A stretch of DNA of 52,175 bases from Ketobacter sp. MCCC 1A13808 (GTDB taxonomy: Bacteria > Pseudomonadota > Gammaproteobacteria > Pseudomonadales > Ketobacteraceae). The notes beneath the pieces were generated by a model, which was not told the DNA's origin, ran no database searches, and saw only the letters and a list, made by a program, of their open reading frames with translations. The stretch covers positions 1 through 52,175 of the forward strand of contig NZ_VRKW01000021.1 in assembly GCF_009746715.1 (NCBI RefSeq), in the 5' to 3' direction. Of the stretch, positions 26,790-36,386 are shown one piece after another (the stretch's first letter is position 1; every line of letters starts with the position of its first letter). The translations under genes and the position numbers were made by a program.

Positions 26790-26874
26790 CCTAATAGGCT
26801 GCTCAGAACAGAGCGCCGACAATAAAGCTTTTAACGCTGGAGTGAATAAACCCCAGCCACGTATGGAAAAAATG

Positions 26875-29800
26875 CTACTCGACGGACGAGATTAGCGTGT
26901 CTTTGTTTCTACGCCGTGCCCGTGCTGCGCGCCAGTCTGACATATTTTCACCAATCATTAACAAACAGGGCGTTAAAAACAGCGTTAATATGGTGGCAAA
27001 AGTCAGGCCTCCGGCAATGGCACTGGCCAGTTGAGTCCACATCTGCGCAGAAGGCGCGCCGATGGACAAGTCTCTACCAATAATATCAATCGTCAACGCA
27101 AACACCATGGGTAACAGACCCAGAACGGTAGTAACTGAGGTCAGAAACACGGGTCGCATTCTTTGCGCCGCAGTTCTTAGGATGGCCTCCGTCCCGGACA
27201 ACCCTTTCTTCTTTAAATCATTATAGGTGTCGATCAGTACGATATTATTGTTCACCACAATACCTGCCAGCGCGATGACGCCTATGCCGCCCATGACGAT
27301 ACCGAAGGCCTGACCGGTAGCAAGCAATCCCAACAGAACTCCGGCCGTTGAAAATACGATGGCACTGAGCACCAACAGCGATTGGTAAAAGCTGTTGAAT
27401 TGCGTGACCAATATAATCCACATCAAAAAAAGCGCCGTTACAAACGCGTTAATCAAAAACATCATGGCTTCCTGGATATCCTCATCCTGCCCTTTGAAAC
27501 GCACATTCACTCCATCAGGTAAGGTGAGGTTCTCTAGTGATTGCTTGATTTTATTTACCTGGTCATCGGGTAGTAATCCGGGCAACACGCCCGCCTTGAT
27601 CTCCAAAATTCTATGGCCCTGATTACGATTGATTACCCCCGTTTTCTGAGCCGGTTCAAAAGTCACAAAGTTGCTGATAGGAACCGCGCCGTTTTCAGAC
27701 GGAACCCTGAGCCGATTGAGTTGATCCAGATTGCGTTCGCTTTGTGAGAAACGAAGCCGAATCTCTAATTCTTCATCGGCATCATCCGGCCTGTATTCCG
27801 CCAGCATGATGCCATTGGTAATCATGGTAACCGCGTGCCCCAGCAGGGACACATCGGCACCATACTGTGCCGCTTTTTGTCTATCCACTTTCAAACGCCA
27901 TTCGATACTCGGTAGCGGTCGCGAATCTTCGACATCCACAAAACCACCAATGTTATTCATGGTCTCCCGTAATTCAGCAACTGCCTGGCTCATTTTCTCA
28001 AGATCCAGCCCGGTGATTTCCATTTCTACCGGTTTGCCCGTTGCAGGACCGGATTCCTGCTCACGCACCTGAATTTTAATACCGGGTATACCGGCTGCCT
28101 TCTCTCTTAGCACCGGGATAATATCCGCCGCTCGAGGACGCTGCTGCCAACCCACCAATTCAAGCTGTATCACTCCGATTGCGTCATCCGGCATATTGGT
28201 TTGGGTCTGTGCCCCCTCGCCGATGGTGCGGGCGTAGACTGATTTCAGTTCTGGCACATCGAGCATGCGTTTCTCGACCTGTCGCACCAGTTGATCACGC
28301 TCGAAAACGGAAAGATCGCCCCTCGCCTGTACCTGGACTTGCAAAAAGTCAGGCTCTTCAGCCGGAAAGAATTCAATGCCACGACCAAACACAATATACG
28401 CACTATACCCTGCTACTAGACACAGCACTGCAACGCCCAGGCTTTTACCGGGGTGTCGTAAAAGAAATGTCAGCGTTCTTAAATATCGACCAACCCAGCC
28501 ACCGATGCTGTCCAGATCACCGTCTTCGGCTGCTTTTATAGCAGCGTTGGTTTGACTGTCCATTCCCGCTTTCTTACCACCCCGGGATTGCAGCATACCG
28601 CCCAGTACCGGTATAAAAATAAGTGCCATGGCCAGTGAAGCAATCAAGGTGATAATCACGGTGATAGGCAGGTATTTCATAAACTCGCCGACCATCCCGG
28701 GCCAGAACAGCAAAGGAACAAACACGGCCAGAGTCGTTGCTGTAGAAGCAACAATAGGCCAGGACATGCGTTTAGATGCCTCGGCAAATGCGGATTTCGG
28801 GTCCACCCCTTCGGCAATTTTCCTGTCTGCCAATTCAATGGTGACAATGGCTCCGTCAACCAGCATGCCTACTACCAGAATCAAACTGAACAAAACCAAT
28901 ATGTTCAAAGTGATTCCCATAAATTTAAGAATCAACATACCAGCCAGGAATGAACCCGGAATAGCCAAGCCAACCAATATCGCCGGCCGCACCCCGAGCG
29001 CAGCCACAATCACAATCATTACCAAAATTATCGCGGTGATGACGTTGTTTTCCAAATCACCAAGCATACTGCTGATGCGCTCGGATTTATCCTGCAAATA
29101 CGTCACCGTAACGGAGTCCGGCCAAAGAGCCTCGGATTGCTGCACTATCGCCCGCACGTTTTCGATGGTTTCAATAATGTTGGCTCCACTGCGCTTACTG
29201 ACCTCCAACGCCAGTGCAGACTGTCCGTTAATACGCGCAAAACTGGTGGGATCCTTGAACGTGCGATGCAGGGTGGCAACATCCTGAAACGTGACAACAG
29301 TACTACCGTCGACTTTAATCGGCAGCGTGGCCAGATCCTCCAGGTTTTCCAGCACACCGGGCACCTTAAACACCATACGACCAGCACCGGTGTCCAATGC
29401 ACCGGCCGCGACCAAACGATTATTTTGCTGAACAAAATTGAACAGCGAAGTAAACGATATATTATAGGCCTCGAGCGCAGACGGATCGGCGATGACTTCA
29501 AGAACCTCCTCTCGATCTCCACCGATTTTAACTTCCAGGACATCAGAAAGTGCCTCGACATCGTCTTTCAGTTTGCGTGCAATAGACACCAACTCACGTT
29601 CCGGTGTCGGACCAGACAGAACCACGGTGAGTACCGGAAACAACGATGTATTTACCTCATTGACCCGGGGTTCATCACTACCGGGCGGCAGTTCCGCGCG
29701 CGCGATATCGACCTTATCACGAACCTCCTGGAGCGCTTTATCCACGTCGAATCCCGCTTCAAGCTCAACGGTAACCGATGCATAGCCCTCTGCTGCCGTC

Positions 29801-30048
29801 GCGTGGAGTTCTCTTAGACCCTCAATAGCTTGCAGCTCTTTTTCCAGCGGGCGAACCAACAACCGCTCCGAATCTTCAGGAGAAATACCTTCATAGGTAA
29901 CCGATACGTAAATAATGGGAATTGATACGTCGGGTTCCGATTCTTTGGGGATGGTAAGATAGGCGGTGGTACCCATCAGCAATAACATCACAAAGATGAG
30001 TACAACGGTTCTGCCACGGCCGAATGCCGCATCAATAAATTGGTTCAT
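26875..30048 (-). CDS. RND efflux pump inner-membrane transporter (HAE-type)
   Basis: 1057 residues, the AcrB/MexB-type length. N-terminal porter start (RTVVLIFVMLLLMGTTAYL, IPKESEPDVSIPIIYVS), TM4 relay region LVVGMLVDGAIVTIE with a single Asp where AcrB has Asp-Asp, and C-terminal LVVNNNIVLIDTYND plus RMRPVFLTSVTT. Exports hydrophobic compounds with an adaptor and a TolC-type duct (no duct gene here). The ATG overlaps the adaptor stop (30045-30048). Confidence 0.85.
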   Translation of the reverse strand: MNQFIDAAFGRGRTVVLIFVMLLLMGTTAYLTIPKESEPDVSIPIIYVSVTYEGISPEDSERLLVRPLEKELQAIEGLRELHATAAEGYASVTVELEAGFDVDKALQEVRDKVDIARAELPPGSDEPRVNEVNTSLFPVLTVVLSGPTPERELVSIARKLKDDVEALSDVLEVKIGGDREEVLEVIADPSALEAYNISFTSLFNFVQQNNRLVAAGALDTGAGRMVFKVPGVLENLEDLATLPIKVDGSTVVTFQDVATLHRTFKDPTSFARINGQSALALEVSKRSGANIIETIENVRAIVQQSEALWPDSVTVTYLQDKSERISSMLGDLENNVITAIILVMIVIVAALGVRPAILVGLAIPGSFLAGMLILKFMGITLNILVLFSLILVVGMLVDGAIVTIELADRKIAEGVDPKSAFAEASKRMSWPIVASTATTLAVFVPLLFWPGMVGEFMKYLPITVIITLIASLAMALIFIPVLGGMLQSRGGKKAGMDSQTNAAIKAAEDGDLDSIGGWVGRYLRTLTFLLRHPGKSLGVAVLCLVAGYSAYIVFGRGIEFFPAEEPDFLQVQVQARGDLSVFERDQLVRQVEKRMLDVPELKSVYARTIGEGAQTQTNMPDDAIGVIQLELVGWQQRPRAADIIPVLREKAAGIPGIKIQVREQESGPATGKPVEMEITGLDLEKMSQAVAELRETMNNIGGFVDVEDSRPLPSIEWRLKVDRQKAAQYGADVSLLGHAVTMITNGIMLAEYRPDDADEELEIRLRFSQSERNLDQLNRLRVPSENGAVPISNFVTFEPAQKTGVINRNQGHRILEIKAGVLPGLLPDDQVNKIKQSLENLTLPDGVNVRFKGQDEDIQEAMMFLINAFVTALFLMWIILVTQFNSFYQSLLVLSAIVFSTAGVLLGLLATGQAFGIVMGGIGVIALAGIVVNNNIVLIDTYNDLKKKGLSGTEAILRTAAQRMRPVFLTSVTTVLGLLPMVFALTIDIIGRDLSIGAPSAQMWTQLASAIAGGLTFATILTLFLTPCLLMIGENMSDWRAARARRRNKDTLISSVE

Positions 30049-31160
30049 TGAGATGACCCGATATAACTGGCAACACCTGCAGCCCGGTGCGTTTCATCGC
30101 TGTTTTTTTCAGCGACGTCCACCTTGGCTCCGGCTTCAACAAAGCCTTGTCCGACCGTAATAATGCGAGCTGAATCCGGCAACCCCTCTACCCAAATGCC
30201 GTCTTTTGTGGCCTGGATAATCGAAACAGGATTAAAAATAACACTGCTGGTGTCATCCACGGTCTTGATGCCCATGCGCCCTTGCTCGTCCAGAGCCAGT
30301 ATTGCCGGGGAAACAAAATGGCCGGACACTCGAGACGTTGGAATCTTCACTTCTGCGCTGATCCCCGCCGGAATTTCATAACCCGGATTATCGACGCTGA
30401 TTTCTACTCTGAAAGTACGGGTTTGCTCGTTGGCTAAAGGCGAAATAAACTTGAGAGTGCCTGGGCGTTTCTGTCCAATTGCAAAATCAACCTCCGAAGT
30501 TACGCCCTTGGAAAGCTGTTTAATATTTTGCTGTGCTATCGGCACAACCACTTTCAGTGGGTTATTGTCAACAAAACGTGCTATCTCACCATTGGCGAGC
30601 AAATACGCGCCTTTCTCCACCGCGCGCCTATCCACAACCCCTGCGAACGGCGCCCTGACTTCGAGCTTGTTAATTTCGTTTTTAATTTCCGCAACATTCG
30701 CTTCCGCTTCTTTTAATGCAGCGAACGCATCCTCAATCGCGCTTTTTGACTGGAAGTTAACATTGCCTAATTTCTCCGTACGGGAATACGCTTGTCGCCG
30801 GCTTTCCAGCAGCGCTTCTTCCTTTGCCAGCTTACTTTTCCGGTCCTCCATATCGAAACGGACTAATAAGGTTCCCGCCTCCACATGCTGCCCGTCTTCC
30901 ACTAACACATCCTGGACTCGGCCTGCAATATCGGAACGGATAATCACTTCTCGATTGGGTTCAACATGCCCCTGTACAGTGAGTTCCAATTGCACCGGCT
31001 GTGAATTTTGAGTTTGCGTTTGCACCAGCACTCGCTTCTCGGTTTTTTCTGCAGGAGTTTGCACCTGCTCAGTTGCATCCGGCTTTCCCAACAATCCGGT
31101 CGCCATCCAGATCACTAAAGCGGCAAACATGGCTATTGCGATCAAGTAAGGTTTTTTCAT
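30045..31160 (-). CDS. RND efflux periplasmic adaptor subunit
   Basis: ATG at 31160 gives 371 residues with an N-terminal signal-anchor (KKPYLIAIAMFAALVIWMAT). Then come the barrel-sandwich motif (IIRSDIAGRVQDVLVEDGQH, VRAPFAGVVDRRAVEKG) and coiled-coil hairpin in between. An upstream TTG extension of three codons is possible but has less support. Couples the downstream pump to an outer-membrane channel. Follows the gbsR-like gene by 104 bp. Confidence 0.85.
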   Translation of the reverse strand: MKKPYLIAIAMFAALVIWMATGLLGKPDATEQVQTPAEKTEKRVLVQTQTQNSQPVQLELTVQGHVEPNREVIIRSDIAGRVQDVLVEDGQHVEAGTLLVRFDMEDRKSKLAKEEALLESRRQAYSRTEKLGNVNFQSKSAIEDAFAALKEAEANVAEIKNEINKLEVRAPFAGVVDRRAVEKGAYLLANGEIARFVDNNPLKVVVPIAQQNIKQLSKGVTSEVDFAIGQKRPGTLKFISPLANEQTRTFRVEISVDNPGYEIPAGISAEVKIPTSRVSGHFVSPAILALDEQGRMGIKTVDDTSSVIFNPVSIIQATKDGIWVEGLPDSARIITVGQGFVEAGAKVDVAEKNSDETHRAAGVASYIGSSQ

Positions 31161-31263
31161 GTTGTACAACTCTCTTAAACAAATGAACTACGGCGGAATC
31201 ACACGTTATGTTTGCTCTTGGAGTAACAAACTAAGGAAATCAATTACGTCTGAGGATGATCAC

Positions 31264-31722
31264 CTAATCGGTTTTGAGCCGCTGACTAAGCGTAGTAGTA
31301 ATTTTGAGATATTCGGTATAAAAGTGTTCCAGATCCTGCAGGCGAGTTTGGGATTGCTTCCAGTCTTGCGGTAAGTCCGTTATTGCCTCACGCACCACTG
31401 TAATGGATTTTTCCATTCGTTGAGATGCCCCATGCAACAATTTGACATAAGGATCGTTCGCCAACTGGAAATAATCGCAGCGGTCACCCATTTTGGCTAT
31501 GCGTTCGATCACACCCAGGTTTTCAAGTAGGCGGGTGTTGGTACTGACGCTGCCCCGGCTGACTTCTAACCGCTCAGCAATCTCACTAAAGCTGAAGGGC
31601 CCTGTTTCAATCAATAGCAGCCCTAGTATTTGGCCTGAAATACGGGGCATGCCTTCGCTCTGGGTAATCATCCCCATCTGTTCTATAAAGTGGTCTACGG
31701 TATCTTTCGCTGATTTATTCAT
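31264..31722 (-). CDS. GbsR/MarR-family transcriptional regulator
   Basis: 152 residues. Winged helix-turn-helix with GPFSFSEIAERLEVSRGSVS and NTRLLENLGVIERI, typical of the GbsR branch of MarR regulators. Encoded directly upstream of the RND genes on the same strand, so it is the likely local repressor. A perfect 40-bp palindrome lies 15 bp upstream of its ATG. Confidence 0.8.
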   Translation of the reverse strand: MNKSAKDTVDHFIEQMGMITQSEGMPRISGQILGLLLIETGPFSFSEIAERLEVSRGSVSTNTRLLENLGVIERIAKMGDRCDYFQLANDPYVKLLHGASQRMEKSITVVREAITDLPQDWKQSQTRLQDLEHFYTEYLKITTTLSQRLKTD

Positions 31723-31736
31723 CGTTTCAGCGTAAG

Positions 31737-31776
31737 TTGTTTATATTGTTTAGTCAAGACTAAACAATATAAACAA
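31737..31776. promoter_or_regulatory. Perfect 40-bp palindromic operator upstream of the GbsR-like gene
   Basis: TTGTTTATATTGTTTAGTC (31737-31755) and its exact inverse complement (31758-31776) are separated by AA. The AT-rich 19-bp arms and position just before the regulator gene fit an autoregulatory binding site for one or two dimers. A terminator is less likely because the stem has few GC pairs. Confidence 0.7.
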
Positions 31777-31807
31777 AACCTAAACCACTTAACAAGAAGT
31801 GATTACT

Positions 31808-32806
31808 CTACTGAGATCCGCTATGGTCTGCCAGGGTTTGACGCCGCGTAACCGAGAATCGTTCAAACTCAGACCAAGCCTCGGAACAGATATCGAAGCC
31901 TTGCGCGTTACCATAAAGCAAATGCCCATGGTTCAGGGCGCATTGTGAAACCCGGGCCTGGTTATCGCAATCATAGTAAGTCTCGCAACTTGAGCGGCCA
32001 TACTGACAATCGAGTGCCGCGCCGGGGCGATCGCAAATGTCTTCAACTCTGGGGTTAGTATCGCACTGATTGGTATCCGCCCAGGAACGAAGGCTACGGT
32101 CGGCCGTTAACGACACTCCCCAACTAAACGAATATGGGACAATAGGATCCCATTTACCGCGCATCTCCAACACACTAAAACCCGGTTTCAGTGTTGCCGT
32201 GCCACGCTGTTGCCTGCAAACAGAGGAGTCCCGATAAGGAAAACTTTGCGAAACGACCAACGCCGCAGAGAATACATCTGAGTGATTGCAGGCAAGAAAT
32301 CCCGCCATCGCACCACCGTTTGACAACCCGGTGGCGTAGACCCTGCCTGTATCCAAATCCAGATGACTCCGCTTCTCATCTAACAAACACGACGCCAATT
32401 TAAGGGCAAATGCTTCATCCGAAAACCGGCGCGGTTCACAACATACTTCACCTGAGTTCCAGGAAGGAATCAGTCCGGCACCCTGCGGATAAACAACGGC
32501 AAATCCCTCCTGAGCCGCTTTCGAGTCCCAACAGGAAAGTTTTTGTTCCTGAACCCGCCCATTGGCAAAGCCATGAAAATCGAAAACAAGAGCCGAACCG
32601 CGTTGATGGTCAGCAGGCACATATAAGCCGTAACTTCTTAATCGACTATTCACAACCATGTAATTTACTGTAGTTTGGCCAGGTGAATACCGAACCACGC
32701 CGCACCAATCGAAAGCCTGCGCTGTACCGGCTACCAACTGACTCAAAATAAGGCACAGCAATACCCGCACAGAAACATCCATTTCTGTTTTCATTCCCAA
32801 GTCCAT
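31808..32806 (-). CDS. Secreted PHB-depolymerase-family esterase
   Basis: 332 residues, extracellular poly(3-hydroxybutyrate) depolymerase/feruloyl-esterase type fold. A signal peptide ends near GTAQA. FDFHGFANG is the oxyanion region, and the nucleophile elbow ATGLSNGG carries Ser162. Asp in GKWDPIVPY and His in NHGHLLYG complete the triad. Many Cys residues suggest disulfides and secretion. Polyester versus aryl-ester substrate cannot be distinguished. Confidence 0.75.
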   Translation of the reverse strand: MDLGMKTEMDVSVRVLLCLILSQLVAGTAQAFDWCGVVRYSPGQTTVNYMVVNSRLRSYGLYVPADHQRGSALVFDFHGFANGRVQEQKLSCWDSKAAQEGFAVVYPQGAGLIPSWNSGEVCCEPRRFSDEAFALKLASCLLDEKRSHLDLDTGRVYATGLSNGGAMAGFLACNHSDVFSAALVVSQSFPYRDSSVCRQQRGTATLKPGFSVLEMRGKWDPIVPYSFSWGVSLTADRSLRSWADTNQCDTNPRVEDICDRPGAALDCQYGRSSCETYYDCDNQARVSQCALNHGHLLYGNAQGFDICSEAWSEFERFSVTRRQTLADHSGSQ

Positions 32807-33090
32807 TATGTGATTTATATAGAATCAGTATAGGCAGTAAAGAAACCCTACTACCTCTAAAGCAAAAAATATTCTTAACGATAATGTGGATATATCCAAT
32901 CCATCTCCACGAGCAAACACCCTCCTTAACCGCGCTCTCCCTGGAATTTTCCGATCCAGAATCAGCAATGCCATTTGTTTGAAACATTTTTAGTGTACAT
33001 AACTCAAAATGGGCAGCTTAACGCCTGTCTGCCATACCATTAATCAGCCCGCCAAAAAACAAGTCCGGGTTTACTCTTAGGGGAATTACC

Positions 33091-34008
33091 GTGAATGACA
33101 TTGAGCATTTAGAAGGTATGGACTGGCTTGAAGCAGAGCTAGCAGAAACGTTTGACGAACATTTTGAACTGGAGCTTTCGGAACCGGCATTATCTCTGGA
33201 GTTACGTCGCATATATAAAGAGAAGCATCCGAACGCGATGGACGGAAAGTCGTATTTCAGAGCATTACTCGAATTGCAGTCCGAATTAATTAAATTACAA
33301 AGTTGGGTTGAGCATACTGGTGAAAAAATCGCAGTTATTTTTGAGGGTCGCGATTCTGCTGGTAAAGGAGGCGCGATCAAGCGCATAACACAAAGACTCA
33401 ATCCAAGAACCTGTCGCGTCGTCGCGCTACCTAAACCTAACGATAGAGAGCGCACCCAGTGGTATTTTCAACGCTATGTTGCCCACCTGCCATCGAGCGG
33501 AGAGATCGTACTGTTTGACCGATCCTGGTACAACCGCTCCGGCGTAGAGCGGGTAATGGGGTTTGCGACCGAAACCCAGGTCGAAGAGTTTTTCCAGGAC
33601 GTGCCGGAATTTGAACGGATGCTGGTACGCAGCGGAATCCGACTGATAAAATTCTGGTTTTCAATTACAGATGAGGAACAGCAGCTCCGCTTTCAGATGC
33701 GAATTCACGATCCGATGAAACAATGGAAACTAAGCCCCATGGATTTACAATCCCGTGTCCGCTGGGAGGACTACACAAAAGCAAAAGAAGAGACTTTTGC
33801 CCGAACTCATATACCAGAGGCACCCTGGTTTATAGTCGACGGCAACGATAAAAAGCGGGCCCGACTCAACTGTATCAGTCACCTGCTGAGCCTGGTGCCG
33901 TACGGTGAAGTGGAATATGAAAAAATTGCGCTACCGGAACGCGTTTTCCATGAAGATTACGAGCGGGATGACCTGCCCCCGGAACTCTTTGTACCACAAC
34001 GCTATTAA
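33091..34008 (+). CDS. ppk2: Polyphosphate kinase 2
   Basis: 305 residues. Walker A FEGRDSAGKGG, Walker B-like LFDRSWYNRSGVERVMGF and the lid region RIHDPMKQWKLSPMDLQSR are hallmark PPK2 motifs. It transfers phosphate between polyphosphate and nucleoside diphosphates. GTG start at 33091 with AGGGGA 8 bp upstream. Single-domain length suits the common class that phosphorylates nucleoside diphosphates. Converges with the lipase gene. Confidence 0.9.
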   Translation: MNDIEHLEGMDWLEAELAETFDEHFELELSEPALSLELRRIYKEKHPNAMDGKSYFRALLELQSELIKLQSWVEHTGEKIAVIFEGRDSAGKGGAIKRITQRLNPRTCRVVALPKPNDRERTQWYFQRYVAHLPSSGEIVLFDRSWYNRSGVERVMGFATETQVEEFFQDVPEFERMLVRSGIRLIKFWFSITDEEQQLRFQMRIHDPMKQWKLSPMDLQSRVRWEDYTKAKEETFARTHIPEAPWFIVDGNDKKRARLNCISHLLSLVPYGEVEYEKIALPERVFHEDYERDDLPPELFVPQRY

Positions 34009-34053
34009 TTAACCGCAATAATACACCAGCGTCACACAAAAAAGAGATAGGAG

Positions 34054-34081
34054 CTGCCGGAGCATGAAAACACTCCGGCAG
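34054..34081. terminator. Stem-loop between ppk2 and lipase ends
   Basis: CTGCCGGAG (34054-34062) and CTCCGGCAG (34073-34081) form a 9-bp GC-rich stem with a 10-nt loop. On the minus strand it is followed by a pyrimidine stretch with TTTTTT about 15 nt later. Probably ends both converging units. Confidence 0.5.
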
Positions 34082-34111
34082 AATACCTGTGTCGACCGTG
34101 AAAGCCCGATG

Positions 34112-35065
34112 CTAAAGCCCCATATTTTTGAGGCGATTAGCGTGTTGACGATAAACAACCGGCGGATCAGTATCCTTGCTGCTATGCAGTCCAAACATCT
34201 GATCGACCGCATCCATGTGATTCATGTAATAGTCATCCCGTATTACCGTACCCAGATACGATGAACAGACCGGCACCAGTCCATCGTTGGGTTCGTCCAT
34301 CATTTTCGCCGACGTCTGCATACCATAATCCGAAATATCCCAGAAGTGGGTTTTCACCTGATTACCTGTCCAGGAAAAATAATAGATGCCGTTGGCATCC
34401 ACTGCATCACCCTGGCCACAATATTCAGCAGGCATGCCGGCAGGAAACTCGGCGTTGAAACTCAATGCTTTTTCCGTGGTGAGCGCCTCCAGCTCCAGGG
34501 CATAATCTTGTGGCAATGGATTCCCGGTCAATATATTTACCATTCTCCCCCAGATATTCATGATCGCCTCCATGGCCTTGGGGCCGCTGGCACCCGCCTC
34601 TAACTGCGCCAGCAATTGGTCCGCGACCGGTGTTCCCCAATTCACCCCGTTAACGCTGCTGACCGATGCAACATATTGTGGATAGATCCCCGCTACGTAG
34701 CGGGAGGTGGGACTACCGTGACTGTGACCGATCAAATTGACTTTCTCTGCACCAGAAGTCGCAAGTATCGTTTCGATCTGACGTGCGGCCTGTTCTCCCC
34801 TCAATTCAGTGGTATTAAAAGCCGACACCTGAAGTACGTATACATCTGCGCCGCCGCGGCGAAGATTACGCGGAATTCCATACCAGCCACTGACCGCTAA
34901 CATCTGATCGAACATCGCCATTCCGTGAACCAGCACGATGGGGTATCGGGTTTGAGTATAGGTTTTATCTGATAGGGTGGCGTCTTTCGCGGCAAAAACG
35001 CTCCCGGTAAAACACGCCAGCAATAACACCGACGCAATAAATTGACGCGGTCCACAGGAATGCAT
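34112..35065 (-). CDS. lipA: Secreted triacylglycerol lipase (family I, foldase-dependent)
   Basis: With ATG at 35065 (GGGGA upstream) the product is 317 residues, the size of Pseudomonas-type lipases. A signal peptide ends at SVFA. YPIVLVHGMAMFD gives the oxyanion strand, GHSHGSP the nucleophile Ser115, and Cys in EYCGQGD and VPVCSSYLG would form the conserved disulfide. Hydrolyses triglycerides after type II secretion. An in-frame ATG at 35146 would bury the signal peptide. The foldase gene is on the other strand across a 271-bp gap. Confidence 0.85.
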   Translation of the reverse strand: MHSCGPRQFIASVLLLACFTGSVFAAKDATLSDKTYTQTRYPIVLVHGMAMFDQMLAVSGWYGIPRNLRRGGADVYVLQVSAFNTTELRGEQAARQIETILATSGAEKVNLIGHSHGSPTSRYVAGIYPQYVASVSSVNGVNWGTPVADQLLAQLEAGASGPKAMEAIMNIWGRMVNILTGNPLPQDYALELEALTTEKALSFNAEFPAGMPAEYCGQGDAVDANGIYYFSWTGNQVKTHFWDISDYGMQTSAKMMDEPNDGLVPVCSSYLGTVIRDDYYMNHMDAVDQMFGLHSSKDTDPPVVYRQHANRLKNMGL

Positions 35066-35336
35066 AGGAAGTTTCCCCTTATTTCTTATAATTTTGTTAA
35101 CTGTTTTTTGGGTTTTATTATGTTCAATAACTGAATAATCTTTCATCAGGCTATTTCTGATTTTGTCCCAACGAAACGAATCCAGTGCAACATGGCCTAT
35201 TCTGCTTTATTATTGACCTATTAAGCTACTATTTATAAATCTATAGATTGAATAAACAGCACGATTCGCTATCAACGATGCAAATTTGATTGGTAATGTG
35301 GCATCGTATTGTTGATACAATCGGAATAACCTAAAT

Positions 35337-36386
35337 ATGCAAATAATAAAAAATAAAATCTCATTTGGTGCATTGACCGGACTCATTTGTTTATTGCTGC
35401 TTACGCTTGTTTCACTATTTAAGCATTATACAGCCCCTCCTCAAAACGATGTGCTAAAAAGTATACCCGCCAAAAGGGCTACCATCGCAGATACCGCCTT
35501 CGGGAAGGATATTGATCCACCCTCTGCTCTCGGTATCGCGATTGCTAAGGGGGCTTCCCTGGGCGACCTGCCCGAGTCACTTGCTGGCACCGACGTTGAC
35601 GGCGAATTATCCATGGACGCACAGGGAAATTTGGTAATCAATCTGGGATTGCGCGGCGTCTTCGATTATTTTTTAGCAACCATTGGGGAAGAAGACCTAC
35701 CGGAGATTCGCGCCAGGATTGCCTATTATCTGAAACAGCACTTGTCTCCTGCTGCAACCAAACAAGCCTGGGAGGTCCTCAACGCTTATATGGATTACAA
35801 ATTGGAATTGGATAACAAGGAGCAGCACGACGGGAGCTATGCGGGAATGCGGGATAGTCTTGCGATGCAGCGCGCACTGCGCATTTCGATTTTGGGGCCG
35901 TCGCTGGCGACCGCTTTTTATCAGGCTGAAGACGAATATTCCGAATTCGCGATGCATCAGGCAGAAATTGCAGCGGACCCCTCACTGACCGCGCAGGAAA
36001 AACAACAGCTCGCCGATAGCTTGTTGGAGGGCATATCACAAACCAACCGCCACCTCATCCAACCAGACAAGCAGCCATTACAGGTTGAGAGAAACATAGA
36101 ACAATGGCGAGAACAGGGTATGACTGATACTCAAATATTCGAATACAGGGAACAACAACTCGGAGCCGATGCTGCGGGCAGATTAGCTGCACTCGACCAG
36201 CAGCGAGACCGCTGGCAAAAACGTTACACCGACTATCGCCAACAAACGGCCGACATCAGGAACAGTGGTTTATCGGGCACCGACCAGTCCGCAGCGATTG
36301 AGCAATTGAGACGACAGCGGTTCGAACCCGGCGAGCTTAAACGGGTTAGCGTTCTTGACCGGATGGCTGGCGAGCACCTTCAATAA
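35337..36386 (+). CDS. lifO: Lipase-specific foldase (steric chaperone)
   Basis: 349 residues: N-terminal membrane anchor (LTGLICLLLLTLVSLF), a Pro/Lys linker, then the mini-domain signature GLRGVFDYFLATIGEEDLP near residue 105 (RxxFDYxLxxxGE family motif). A helical, Gln-rich domain follows. It folds the secreted lipase in the periplasm. Usually downstream of lipA in one operon; here it is divergent. The last 41 bp overlap the end of the convergent nrtR gene. Confidence 0.85.
   Translation: MQIIKNKISFGALTGLICLLLLTLVSLFKHYTAPPQNDVLKSIPAKRATIADTAFGKDIDPPSALGIAIAKGASLGDLPESLAGTDVDGELSMDAQGNLVINLGLRGVFDYFLATIGEEDLPEIRARIAYYLKQHLSPAATKQAWEVLNAYMDYKLELDNKEQHDGSYAGMRDSLAMQRALRISILGPSLATAFYQAEDEYSEFAMHQAEIAADPSLTAQEKQQLADSLLEGISQTNRHLIQPDKQPLQVERNIEQWREQGMTDTQIFEYREQQLGADAAGRLAALDQQRDRWQKRYTDYRQQTADIRNSGLSGTDQSAAIEQLRRQRFEPGELKRVSVLDRMAGEHLQ

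Noticed and set aside
26590-26874. Search for CRISPR, tRNA or rRNA sequences in this and other intergenic gaps
   Set aside because: No spaced direct repeats, cloverleaf or rRNA-like sequence was recognised by eye in any gap of the window.
31151-31170. GTTGTACAAC palindrome at the adaptor start as a Ter-like or operator site
   Set aside because: It lacks the asymmetric Ter core and shares no half-site with the 40-bp palindrome; probably chance.
35297-35335. CGTATTGTTGATACAATCG in the lipase/foldase gap as a regulator site
   Set aside because: The arms are short and imperfect and no second copy was seen in the window.
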